This document shows, piece after piece, positions 49,687-57,544 of a stretch of 64,000 nt of DNA (the first letter of the stretch is position 1; every line of letters begins with the position of its first letter). A program made the position numbers and the translations under genes. This DNA is from JACCXM01 sp046328335 (GTDB lineage Bacteria; Chloroflexota; Chloroflexia; Thermomicrobiales; UBA6265). The stretch lies in NCBI GenBank assembly GCA_046328335.1, contig JAXLWU010000007.1, positions 62,001 to 126,000 of the forward strand, given 5' to 3'. The notes under the pieces were generated by a model. That model was given only the letters and a program-made list of their open reading frames with translations. It did not search any database and was not told the DNA's origin.

Positions 49687-50216
49687 TTTCGCCCTACGCT
49701 TCACTCCCTGCCGAGACCCGCATCGGTCATGTGCACCTCAAGGTAGCCGACCTCGATCGCGCGGTGGACTTCTACCGCGATGCCCTCGGCTTCGACGTGG
49801 TGAATCGGTATGGCGCCCAAGCCGCGTTTCTCTCCGCTGGCGGCTATCACCATCACATCGGATTGAACACCTGGGAGAGCAAGGGTGGCTCCCAGCCTCC
49901 CTTCGGCAGCACGGGTCTCTACCACTTCGCGATCAACTACCCGACGCGGCGTGATCTTGCCGCCGCGCTGAAGCGCCTTCTCGATTGGGGGCAGGGGATC
50001 GACGGCGCGTCCGACCATGGCACCCACGAGGCAATCTATCTTCGCGATCCGGACGGCAACGGGATCGAACTCGCCTGGGACCGTGATCCGTCCTACTGGC
50101 GGCAAGACGGAGCGATCGTATTCGATCGCAAAGCGCTCGATTTTGCCGGTCTCCTAGCTGAACTGGACGATATCACTGCCGCGAGGTATGTGCCGCAGTT
50201 GGCCGCCTACCGATAG
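49683..50216 (+). CDS. VOC-family dioxygenase/glyoxalase-like protein (CatE type)
   Basis: A 177-residue vicinal-oxygen-chelate protein. RIGHVHLKVADLDRAVDFYRDALGFDVVNRYG and AAFLSAGGYHHHIGLNTWES contain the first metal His and the second His. The closing block EAIYLRDPDGNGIELAWDRD contains the ligand Glu. The HHHIGLNTW stretch is typical of the catechol-2,3-dioxygenase CatE-like group. The substrate is unknown. It is coupled to the upstream PPOX fragment by ATGA. Confidence 0.82.
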   Translation: MISPYASLPAETRIGHVHLKVADLDRAVDFYRDALGFDVVNRYGAQAAFLSAGGYHHHIGLNTWESKGGSQPPFGSTGLYHFAINYPTRRDLAAALKRLLDWGQGIDGASDHGTHEAIYLRDPDGNGIELAWDRDPSYWRQDGAIVFDRKALDFAGLLAELDDITAARYVPQLAAYR

Positions 50217-50254
50217 TGAGGAACGTTTCCGTTCCGAGCGGCGTGCGCAAGAGG

Positions 50255-50380
50255 TGTCATTCCGAGCCGCGGCGAGGAATCTCGGCGTCGGTCGTCATCA
50301 CCGCCAACGCCGAGGTCCCTCTTGCGTCGGGACGACACGCCGGCCCCGCGTCGGAACGGCACAACGTCTGCACGTCGCTG
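50255..50380. repeat. Dispersed repeat B, copy 1
   Basis: The block begins TGTCATTCCGAGCCGCGGCGAG and contains GAGGTCCCTCTTGCGTCGGGACGACAC, ending CACGTCGCTG at 50380. The same ordered pieces occur at 55978-56080. It fills much of the convergent gap 50217-50549 between the VOC and M20 genes; the remaining part has no gene that I recognise. Confidence 0.75.
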
Positions 50381-50549
50381 GAGGACCAGTGGTTCTGCCT
50401 CCGGCCCTGATTGCGTTGCCCCGCCTCCCCGCCGCGTCTGCCATGGCCCGGGCACAGAAGCAGGCGGTCTTCCCTGCGGACAGTGGATCCTCGCACCAGA
50501 TTCCTCGCTCATACCCGGAACGACAAACGCTGCGAGTACCGCAGTCAGA

Positions 50550-51737
50550 TCAGGCGGAAAGCAGCCGCGATATGGTCGCGGCGTAGACGTTGGCCTGGGT
50601 GACCAGATCGTCGATATAGACCGCTTCGTTCGCCCCGTGCGCGTTTTCACCACCGGGCCCGTAGCCGACGGTATCGATGCCAGCCTGACGATAGAACCGA
50701 CCGTCCGTCGCGCCGGCCCAGGCAACGAAATACTCCGGTTCCAGACCGGTCGTGTCGCGAACACTCTGCTGCACGGCGGCCACGAGCGGCGAATCCGCGG
50801 GCGTGATGTTCGCCGGAATATGGTCCTGCCGCGGATCGATCTCGAGTTCATAGCGGAAATCGGGATCGGAAGCGGCAACACCGTCGAGCGCCGCGACGAT
50901 TTCGTCGACGGCGCTGTCGCGCGTTTCCCCAGGAATCAGCCGGCGATCGATGCTGAAGGTGCATTCACCGGGGACGACATTGTGCGCCACGCCGGCCTGG
51001 ATGGTGTTGATGCTGATGACCGGTTTGCCGACGGCAGGGTGGAAGCGGTCGATGTCGCCTTCCAGGGCGAGCACAGCTTTGGCGGCCTTGGCAATCGCGT
51101 TGATCCCCGTGACGCGCGCCGCAGCCGTATGGGACGCCCGGCCGTAGCAGGTGACCTCGACTGCCAGCAGGCCCCGCTCGGCATTGCGGACCTTGAGATC
51201 GCTCTTTTCGCCGATCAGACAGTAGGTCGGCCGCGTGAGGCGACCCGCGGCAATCTCTTCCAGCAGAAAGATCGTGCCGTATACGCCGCCGGTCTCCTCA
51301 TCGGAGACGACATGGACCTGCACCGCGCCAGCGAGGCGGCTGTGTCTGAACCGATCCGCAACATAGAGCATGACCGCGACGCTGCTTTTCATGTCCGAAG
51401 CGCCTCGCCCCAATAGGCGCGTGCCATCGGCCGATACGGTCGGGGCGAAGGGACCGGTGCGCCAGGAGGAGAGATCAGAGACCGGGACCGTATCGAGATG
51501 TCCATTCATGACCAGGGTCGGACCAGCGTTTGCATCGCCCACCGTAACGACGATATTGGGGCGATCGGGATCGCGCGAGAGCACCCGGAACGACAGATCC
51601 CGCGATTCGCACCAGCGGACGACTTCGTCCATCACCGCTCGTTCTTCGCCACTCTGGCTCGGAATGGCGATGAGGCGACTGGCGATGGCTACGATGTCGT
51701 CGCGATCCGCCCATCCTGCCCATGATGTCCCGTTCAA
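50550..51737 (-). CDS. M20-family metallopeptidase/deacylase (ArgE/DapE type)
   Basis: A 395-residue zinc amidohydrolase. Metal ligands appear in LVMNGHLDTVPVSD (His/Asp), GRGASDMKSSVAVML (bridging Asp) and VVSDEETGGVYGT (Glu-Glu). The dimerisation lid domain runs from RNAERGLLAVEVTCYGRASHTAAARV to EIDPRQD. The C-terminal ligand His is in GPGGENAHGANEAVYID. It would remove an acyl or peptide group from an amino acid; the substrate is undetermined. The ATG at 51737 is the natural start. Confidence 0.88.
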   Translation of the reverse strand: MNGTSWAGWADRDDIVAIASRLIAIPSQSGEERAVMDEVVRWCESRDLSFRVLSRDPDRPNIVVTVGDANAGPTLVMNGHLDTVPVSDLSSWRTGPFAPTVSADGTRLLGRGASDMKSSVAVMLYVADRFRHSRLAGAVQVHVVSDEETGGVYGTIFLLEEIAAGRLTRPTYCLIGEKSDLKVRNAERGLLAVEVTCYGRASHTAAARVTGINAIAKAAKAVLALEGDIDRFHPAVGKPVISINTIQAGVAHNVVPGECTFSIDRRLIPGETRDSAVDEIVAALDGVAASDPDFRYELEIDPRQDHIPANITPADSPLVAAVQQSVRDTTGLEPEYFVAWAGATDGRFYRQAGIDTVGYGPGGENAHGANEAVYIDDLVTQANVYAATISRLLSA

Positions 51738-51816
51738 ATGACATTCCTCTCAATGCCGCGTCACAGCAAAGGCACAGCGCTTCGCCTGACCGGCGACTTA
51801 TGATGAAGTGACCGAC

Positions 51817-52146
51817 TCAGAGGCGTTCGAAGCGCGAGACATCGATAACAAAAACGACCGCGCCCCCCACTTCGACTTCGAAGTTCTCAGGCATGTACAG
51901 GAGACCAGGTTCGAGGGCGGGAGAGTAAGGAACCGCGATCTGGGTGCGCCGCCGGCAGGTCCGCCGCAAGATGGCGACGACCGCGGAGACCTGATCATCT
52001 TCAACACCAATCAGCAGGCTGGTGTTGCCGGTTCGCAGAAAAGAGCCGGTCGTGCTGACTTTGGTGAAGCGGTAACCCCCGGAAATCAGGGCATCCGTCA
52101 GCGACGGCGTGTCTTCGTCCTGGACGATGGCGACTATTAGCTTCAC
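51817..52146 (-). CDS. darA: Cyclic di-AMP receptor (DarA/PstA-type PII-like protein)
   Basis: A 109-residue PII-like protein formerly called DUF970. VKLIVAIVQDEDTPSLTDALISGGYRFTKVSTTGSFLRTGNTSLLIGVEDDQV covers the first half. The T-loop-like Thr/Gly-rich segment, the F-L-R-T-G-N nucleotide contacts and the C-terminal VGGAVVFVIDVSRFERL match this family. It trimerises and binds c-di-AMP in Firmicutes relatives, signalling ion and osmotic balance. GTG 52146 is set by GAGGAGGGG and gives the family length. It is downstream of suhB with a hairpin-rich leader between them. Confidence 0.88.
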   Translation of the reverse strand: MKLIVAIVQDEDTPSLTDALISGGYRFTKVSTTGSFLRTGNTSLLIGVEDDQVSAVVAILRRTCRRRTQIAVPYSPALEPGLLYMPENFEVEVGGAVVFVIDVSRFERL

Positions 52147-52226
52147 TGATCCCCTCCTCAGGGGAGCGAAGCACAGGCATCGTGCTTCGCTCAATGGAGG
52201 CTTGGCCGTGCCATACAGGCACGGCC
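52147..52226 (-). promoter_or_regulatory. Hairpin-rich leader of the c-di-AMP receptor gene
   Basis: Read towards darA on the minus strand, three structures follow each other. A 9-bp hairpin has arms at 52204-52212 and 52218-52226 (GGCCGTGCC and its inverse, 5-nt loop). An 11-bp perfect hairpin has arms GAGCGAAGCAC/GTGCTTCGCTC at 52164-52174 and 52182-52192 (7-nt loop). A CCCC/GGGG pair then encloses the ribosome-binding GGAG just before the GTG. The first could terminate the suhB message, and the last could mask translation start. Confidence 0.5.
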
Positions 52227-52276
52227 ATCATAGCCGAAGTTGCTTTACGCGCTCCTGGTGCGGCAGCCCAAATCGC

Positions 52277-53083
52277 TTAGCGGGGCAGGTCGTCGAGAGA
52301 TTCCGCGAGCGTCCCCAGCATGGCCGGGTGGAGGTTACCGTTCGATGCCAGCGTTTCCCGCACTGACGATTGAAATGGTTGTCCGTCCATGGTCGTGATC
52401 CGGCCTCCTGCCTCTGTAACGAGCAAGGCGCCAGCGGCGACATCCCACGGCAAGGTGCCCCACTCCCAGTAGCCGTCCAACCGCCCCGCGGCGATATACG
52501 CGAGGTTGATTGCCGAAGATCCGGTCTGCCGAATCGCCTGCACCTGGGTGAGAAAGGTGCGCCACGCGTTGGCCTGAACGGCGCGCACCGACAGGTCGTA
52601 GGAAAATCCGGTCACGAGTAGGCTGCGAATCAGTTCGGATGTCTCCGATACCCGCAACGGAGTTCCATTGAGGGTGGCGCCGCCGCCCCGGCGCGCCGCA
52701 AATATCTCGTCCCGCATCGGATCGTAGACGACGCCGACGATCGGCGAGCCCTCCTCCTCCAGCGCAATGGAGACGGCAAATGTGGGGAGTCCATGAGCGA
52801 AGTTCGTGGTGCCGTCGAGGGGATCGATCACCCAGCAGAACGGTGATTCGCCGCCGGCGCCACGGCTTCCTTCCTCGCCGAGCAGATCGTGTGCCGGGTA
52901 CGCCTCACGAATACGAGTGGCGATCAGTGCCTCTGCGGCCTGATCGGCCTCGGTGACCAGATCGATGGTTCCCTTGAAGCGAATCTCGTGGGGCTGCCCG
53001 AAGCGACTGCGTAGAATCGCGCCCGCGTCCCGCGCGATTTCAGTCGCAAATTCGAGCAGCAACGCTTCGGAATCACCAGACAT
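52277..53083 (-). CDS. suhB: Inositol monophosphatase family phosphatase
   Basis: A 268-residue Mg-dependent phosphatase. The metal motifs are DLLGEEGSRGAGGES, CWVIDPLDGTTNFAHGLPTFAVSIAL and WEWGTLPWDVAAGALLVTEAGGRIT. This fits IMPase/SuhB proteins that dephosphorylate inositol 1-phosphate or related sugar phosphates. ATG 53083 was chosen; the frame is open upstream across the 3' end of tsaD without similarity. It is 31 bp downstream of tsaD on the same strand. Confidence 0.9.
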   Translation of the reverse strand: MSGDSEALLLEFATEIARDAGAILRSRFGQPHEIRFKGTIDLVTEADQAAEALIATRIREAYPAHDLLGEEGSRGAGGESPFCWVIDPLDGTTNFAHGLPTFAVSIALEEEGSPIVGVVYDPMRDEIFAARRGGGATLNGTPLRVSETSELIRSLLVTGFSYDLSVRAVQANAWRTFLTQVQAIRQTGSSAINLAYIAAGRLDGYWEWGTLPWDVAAGALLVTEAGGRITTMDGQPFQSSVRETLASNGNLHPAMLGTLAESLDDLPR

Positions 53084-53114
53084 CTTCGCGTTCGGTCCCT
53101 TCGTTTCCGCGCGC

Positions 53115-54215
53115 TCACGCCATGAGCGGCAACCGGGGATGGACGTCCGCCTCCCAGCCAACCTGTGACCCGCGACGAATCGACCACGCGGCGGCACCGG
53201 CAACCATCGCCGCATTATCAGTGCAGTAGGCCAGCGCGGGAACGTGGACGGGGATGTCAGGCCCAACCCGCGCCGCGACTTCCGCGGTCAGCCGCTCGCG
53301 CAACAGCGCATTCGCCGCGACCCCGCCAGCGAGGAGTACTGACGCGGCGCCAACCGCGTGAGCCGCCTCAGCTGCCTTCACCGCCAATGGCTCGACAATC
53401 GCGCACTGAAACGCCGCCGCGAAATCGGCGACCGGCGCCTCCGGCCGATAGCGTGGTGGGCGGTGCTCGCGGAAGGGACCGGATGGCGAGCCTGGAGTTG
53501 AGTCCGACGCGACGTCTTCTGAAATGCGGTACGGCTCGGTCAGCCGTAACAGTGCCGTCTTCAATCCGGAGAAACTGAAGTCGTGGGTGCCCGGCAACCA
53601 GGCGCGGGGGAGAGCGACCGCGTCAGGATCGCCCTGGGCCGCGGCCGCCTGAATCGCTGGGCCGCCGGGAAAACCGAGTCCGAGCAGGCGGGCCCCTTTG
53701 TCGAACGCCTCGCCCGCGGCGTCATCCAGGGTCCGCCCCAGATGGCGAAACCGGCCGTGTGCTTCCATCAGGATCAACTCGGTGTGGCCGCCGGATACGA
53801 GGAGGCAGAGCGCCGGGAAGCGTGGCGCTTCCGGTGGTTGGCGCAACTCGGATAGCCAATTTGCGTAGATGTGCGATTCGAGATGGTTGACGCCGACCAG
53901 CGGCCGATCAAGGGCATAGGCCATCGCCTTTGCCGCGTTCATGCCGACTACCAATGAGCCGGCCAGACCTGGCCCACTGGTCACCGCGATTGCGTCGAGG
54001 TCGTCACGCTCGATTTCCGCCTCGCGAATCGCGGCAGACACCACGGGCACGATCGCGGTGACCTGGCGCCGCGCCGCCAATTCGGGAACGACCCCCCCGT
54101 GCGGAGCATGGAGAGCAAATTGCGATGAGACGACGGACGACAGAACCCGCCGACCACCGGCGACGACCGCCGCCGATGTCTCATCACACGACGTTTCGAT
54201 GCCGAGAACGATCAT
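53115..54215 (-). CDS. tsaD: tRNA N6-threonylcarbamoyladenosine synthase subunit TsaD
   Basis: A 366-residue ASKHA-fold enzyme that transfers the threonylcarbamoyl group to A37 of ANN-decoding tRNAs. MIVLGIETSCDETSAAVV, the metal motif NHLESHIYANW, LLVSGGHTELILMEAHG, DDAAGEAFDKGARLLGLGFPGGP, DFSFSGLKTALL, and the C-terminal LAYCTDNAAMVAGAA are universal landmarks. ATG 54215 starts at the conserved MIVLGIE and overlaps the end of rimI by 34 codon-independent bases less a gap, placing it directly after rimI. It is the third gene of a tsaB-rimI-tsaD set. Confidence 0.95.
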   Translation of the reverse strand: MIVLGIETSCDETSAAVVAGGRRVLSSVVSSQFALHAPHGGVVPELAARRQVTAIVPVVSAAIREAEIERDDLDAIAVTSGPGLAGSLVVGMNAAKAMAYALDRPLVGVNHLESHIYANWLSELRQPPEAPRFPALCLLVSGGHTELILMEAHGRFRHLGRTLDDAAGEAFDKGARLLGLGFPGGPAIQAAAAQGDPDAVALPRAWLPGTHDFSFSGLKTALLRLTEPYRISEDVASDSTPGSPSGPFREHRPPRYRPEAPVADFAAAFQCAIVEPLAVKAAEAAHAVGAASVLLAGGVAANALLRERLTAEVAARVGPDIPVHVPALAYCTDNAAMVAGAAAWSIRRGSQVGWEADVHPRLPLMA

Positions 54216-54249
54216 CGAATCTTGCCGCGAGCCTGGTGGTGCCGTGCGC

Positions 54250-54972
54250 TCACTGCCCACTGACCCGGGCGAGGTAGGCCGCAAATGGATCGATGGTCCC
54301 TGTCAGAACCTCCGCGCCCAGACGTCGGTCGAGCGAGTTTCGCAGTTTCTCGATCCGCTCGCGAAACGACGGCTCACGCAGTGACGGCGACCACATGATC
54401 AACGCGTCTTCGTTGTTATCGCTGTAGTAGCGCTTGCGTGTGCCATGGACGGTCAAACCGTACTTGCGGTAGAGCGTTTGCGCTGAGGTATTGGAGACGC
54501 GGACTTCGAGGGTCAGCCAATTCGCGCCGCGCGAAATCGCTTCGTCGACGAGGCTGAGGAGTAGGAGTTCACCGAGGCCACGCCCGCGATAGGCCGCATC
54601 GACACCGATCGTGGTGATGTGCGCTTCGTCAAATGCCATCCACATGCCCGCGAATCCGATGATAGCCGGATGGTGCCCATTGGATTCAGGTTTCCGGGGG
54701 AGACTGATGGGGAAAAGTGACCGGCGGGGGAGCGATTTCGGAGACGCGCCGGTGATCGCCGCGTCCGACCCGGGTTCGCCCGATTGGCTCTCTAGATCAG
54801 GCGGTATCGCCCGCAATACGACATACCAGTTCTGTTTTGGGTTCTGCAATTCCCGCCGATATGCGGAACTCGGCCAGGGGTTGGTGAAGCAGCGGCGTTC
54901 GACGCGGCTCACCTCGGGTACATCGTCCTGGGTCATGAGATCGAGGCGGTACACCAATAGTCTCAGGTCCAC
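54250..54972 (-). CDS. rimI: Ribosomal-protein-alanine N-acetyltransferase RimI
   Basis: A GNAT-fold acetyltransferase of 240 residues, longer than the usual 150-160. The N-terminal VSRVERRCFTNPWPSSAYRRELQNP and the acetyl-CoA motif TIGVDAAYRGRGLGELLLLSLVDEAISRGA with LEVRVSNTSAQTLYRKYGLT define RimI. About 45 low-complexity residues (from DLESQSGEPG to PESNGHH) are inserted between the first strands, and the C-terminus is extended by some 40. The GTG at 54972 has no evident ribosome-binding site; ATG 54936 is an alternative. Its place between tsaB and tsaD is a classic arrangement. Confidence 0.85.
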   Translation of the reverse strand: MDLRLLVYRLDLMTQDDVPEVSRVERRCFTNPWPSSAYRRELQNPKQNWYVVLRAIPPDLESQSGEPGSDAAITGASPKSLPRRSLFPISLPRKPESNGHHPAIIGFAGMWMAFDEAHITTIGVDAAYRGRGLGELLLLSLVDEAISRGANWLTLEVRVSNTSAQTLYRKYGLTVHGTRKRYYSDNNEDALIMWSPSLREPSFRERIEKLRNSLDRRLGAEVLTGTIDPFAAYLARVSGQ

Positions 54973-55217
54973 ACTGGCGCGGCGCGTGGTCGGCCGCCGC
55001 AGGGTTGGTCAATGCCGATGACGGTAGCACTGACCCCCCATTGGGGGCAACCGGCAGCTTCCAGGCCATGATTTCGGGTACAGCGTTCGGAAGACGGGGC
55101 TGGACTACCGGTGAACGAGGGGAGTGGATGGCGGAACGGCGGTGACGGCCGCAGCGCCTGCACCAGGTGCAGCGACGTCAAGAGATGTCACGCACCAGGA
55201 AACCGGCGCCGGACCAC
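54973..55217. other. Gap between tsaB and rimI with a GC palindrome
   Basis: A 245-bp gap inside an otherwise compact gene set. CCCCC at 55035-55039, loop ATT and GGGGG at 55043-55047 make a short perfect hairpin. No gene and no clear promoter are seen. Confidence 0.4.
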
Positions 55218-55904
55218 TCATCGCGAGAGATACATCGGCTCGAGGGTGACAGGATCGTCAATCTGCCCTTGCCGCCACCGGGCCCAACCGAGCGCAGCCA
55301 GGGCGCCAGGCTGCCGCATCCGCACCGCGCGCGGGGGGACGACCGCATCGTGGATCAGGCTTAACTCGCGCTCCGTTTCCGGGTCGATTTCACCGGCGAT
55401 CAGGCAGGGGCCGGCGTGGGCGGCGCTGGCGATGAACTCGGCAACACTGCCGTTTCGCGGTGAATCCAATTCGCGCAGACAGCCGGCTTCTCGCCTAAAC
55501 GTGGACCAGACGAGGCGGCCACGCCCGGCCTCAACCGTGGCGAGGACGAGCCGCCCGCAATCGGCAAAGGGAAACGCGGTGGCGAGGAGGGTGGGCACCC
55601 CGATCAGCGGCGCGTCTGTGGCGAGATGGAACCCTTTGGCCAAGCCAAAACCGACACGTAGTCCGGTGAACGTTCCGGGACCGACAGCGAGCACGATGGC
55701 CGCAACGTCGCCGACATCTCGCTTCGCGGCGTCCAGGAGATGGTGAACTTCACAGAGCAAGGTTGAAGTGTGGGCACGGGCCGCAGGCCAGGAGCGGTAC
55801 GACAGGTTGTGCCCATCGAAGAGGGCCACGGCGCCCTGGGCGCTCGAGGTGTCGATGGCAAGAATGGGAGCGGGATTCTCCGTCTGTACGGGTGGTTTCA
55901 GCAT
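55218..55904 (-). CDS. tsaB: t6A biosynthesis scaffold protein TsaB
   Basis: A 228-residue inactive ASKHA paralogue of TsaD that forms the TsaBD core of the t6A complex. APILAIDTSSAQGAVALFDG at the N-terminus, HTSTLLCEVHHLLDAAKRDVGDVAAIVLAVGPGTFTGLRVGFGLAKGFHLATDAPLIGVPTL in the middle and the YLSR end match the family. It heads the leftward set tsaB-rimI-tsaD and faces away from the divergent creatininase gene. TsaE is about 1.1 kb upstream on the same strand, beyond that gene. Confidence 0.92.
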   Translation of the reverse strand: MLKPPVQTENPAPILAIDTSSAQGAVALFDGHNLSYRSWPAARAHTSTLLCEVHHLLDAAKRDVGDVAAIVLAVGPGTFTGLRVGFGLAKGFHLATDAPLIGVPTLLATAFPFADCGRLVLATVEAGRGRLVWSTFRREAGCLRELDSPRNGSVAEFIASAAHAGPCLIAGEIDPETERELSLIHDAVVPPRAVRMRQPGALAALGWARWRQGQIDDPVTLEPMYLSR

Positions 55905-55977
55905 CGGATTTGGAATTGGTCCCTCGTCTGGGGCACACGTGCCAGACGCGCGAGTCTACAGCAGCGGGCAAGACTCG

Positions 55978-56080
55978 TGTCATGCCGAGCCACCGCGAGG
56001 AGGTTCGGCTGTTCGCGACGGCGAACCACCTTGATGAGGTCCCTCGTTCCTCGGGACGACACATCGTGTGTACGTCGCTG
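55978..56080. repeat. Dispersed repeat B, copy 2
   Basis: Starts TGTCATGCCGAGCCACCGCGAGG and contains GAGGTCCCTCGTTCCTCGGGACGACAC, ending TACGTCGCTG. The order and ends match copy 1 at 50255-50380, with a divergent middle. It occupies the divergent region between tsaB and the creatininase gene. The rest of this 311-bp gap shows no gene. Confidence 0.75.
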
Positions 56081-56215
56081 TACCTGGTGCACGGGTGACT
56101 GCTGGAACGAGATCCGCAATGACTGGCACCCTCGGAACCGCGCAATTCGCTGCGATAATGCCGCCCGAACGACAATCGACGCGGATCGCGCATGTGCGCA
56201 GGAAAGGGCAACGCT

Positions 56216-57022
56216 GTGCTGATCAGACCGGCGAGTGGCAAGAAGGTCTTGTGGCAGGAAATGTTGCGCCACGAGCATCTCGCGGCGCTGAAGGAGCGCC
56301 CGGTGGTCATCGTACCGGTCGGCTCGGTGGAGCAACACGGCCCGCATTGCCCTCAGGATGTCGACATCAGCATTCCTTACCACCTGGCGATCACAGCCGC
56401 CGATACGATCGAGGACTTCCCGGTGATCGTGGCGCCGCCGGTCACGTATGGTTTCACCCACTACAACATGGGTGAAGTTGGCACGATCACGTTGGCGATC
56501 GAGACGTTCATCAATGTCCTGTGCGATGTGGCGCGGTCGATCTGGGCGAACGGCTATCACCGCATCATCATGCTCAATGGCCATGGCGGAAACGAGCAGC
56601 CGAACTGGGTGGCCGCGGTGAAACTGGCGGAAGAAGACGTCTGGCCGCTGGCACTGACGTACTGGAACATGGCGCGCGATGAACTCCTCGCCTGGAGCGA
56701 GGCGGATGACGGCAGCATCGGCCACGGCGGAGAGTGGGAGACGAGCCTCCAGTTATACCTGCGGCCAAATCTGGTCGATATGGATCTTGCGGTCCGGGAC
56801 GACTGGCGGCTGAAGTTCAGCCCCGAGGTCGCCCGCTTCGCAATGTTTCCGGAGCGCCGGCGCGAAATGGCCCACGGCGTGATGGGTGACCCGCACGTGG
56901 CCTCAGTCAAAAAGGGCGAACGCCTCTTTGCCGTGCTGGTCGATCGCCTGGTGACCTTGTGCCGCGAGTATCACGACGCGGAGCCGCCCCGCTACCGCGA
57001 GTTCGGCAGCCACTGCCCGTAG
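56216..57022 (+). CDS. Creatininase-family amidohydrolase
   Basis: A 268-residue metal enzyme of the creatininase/MftE fold. VVIVPVGSVEQHGPHCPQDVDISIPYHLA supplies Glu, His and Asp ligands. VTYGFTHYNMG, IIMLNGHGGNEQP and DDGSIGHGGEWETSLQLYLRP complete the site. Substrates in the family include creatinine and cyclic amides; this one is unknown. GTG 56216 has AGGAAAGGG at a good distance; ATG-like starts upstream are less likely. It is the only plus-strand gene in the tsa region and splits tsaE from tsaB, ending 6 bp from the tsaE stop. Confidence 0.87.
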   Translation: MLIRPASGKKVLWQEMLRHEHLAALKERPVVIVPVGSVEQHGPHCPQDVDISIPYHLAITAADTIEDFPVIVAPPVTYGFTHYNMGEVGTITLAIETFINVLCDVARSIWANGYHRIIMLNGHGGNEQPNWVAAVKLAEEDVWPLALTYWNMARDELLAWSEADDGSIGHGGEWETSLQLYLRPNLVDMDLAVRDDWRLKFSPEVARFAMFPERRREMAHGVMGDPHVASVKKGERLFAVLVDRLVTLCREYHDAEPPRYREFGSHCP

Positions 57023-57028
57023 TGGCGA

Positions 57029-57544
57029 CTAGGGCGCGATACCGTTCGCGGTGAGGCAGCGCCGCAGGTCCGCCGTTCTGGCCAACCATTGTTCGTCGAT
57101 CGGATGAGGCAGTAGGAGGAGTTGCCGCTCCGATGGACCAGTTGCCATGATCTCGATGAGCAGATAGCGGTCGGGAAGATGGTTGCCGGCGCGCTCCGGC
57201 CACTCGATCAGGGAGACCGCATCCGCACTATCGATGATATCGCCGTACCCGAAGGAGTCCAGGTCTTCCGGTCCAAGTCGGTAGAGATCGAGATGCGTCA
57301 GACGTGTAATCGACTGGCCGGGAGCCGTCTGGTGCTCATTGACGAGGGCAAACGTGGGGCTGGACATGACCTCCGGAACGCCGAGCGCTGTGCCGATTCC
57401 CTTGGCCAACACGGTCTTGCCCGCGCCCAGATCACCGTGTAGCAGGAGGATATCACCGGGCTGGAGCCACCCCGCAATTGCCGCGCCAATCGCCGCGGTT
57501 TGAGATTCGGAGTGGGAATCGAGCCGAATTGACGGTTCGGTCAC
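57029..57544 (-). CDS. tsaE: tRNA threonylcarbamoyladenosine ATPase TsaE
   Basis: A 171-residue P-loop ATPase needed to recycle the TsaBD complex. ILLLHGDLGAGKTVLAKGIGTALG is Walker A, SSPTFALVNEH the switch segment, and THLDLYRLGPEDLDSFGYGDII with VSLIEWPERAG the conserved catalytic region. Its ATG overlaps the stop of the upstream methyltransferase gene by four bases, so it sits at the end of a PD40-methyltransferase-tsaE operon instead of next to tsaB. Confidence 0.93.
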   Translation of the reverse strand: MTEPSIRLDSHSESQTAAIGAAIAGWLQPGDILLLHGDLGAGKTVLAKGIGTALGVPEVMSSPTFALVNEHQTAPGQSITRLTHLDLYRLGPEDLDSFGYGDIIDSADAVSLIEWPERAGNHLPDRYLLIEIMATGPSERQLLLLPHPIDEQWLARTADLRRCLTANGIAP

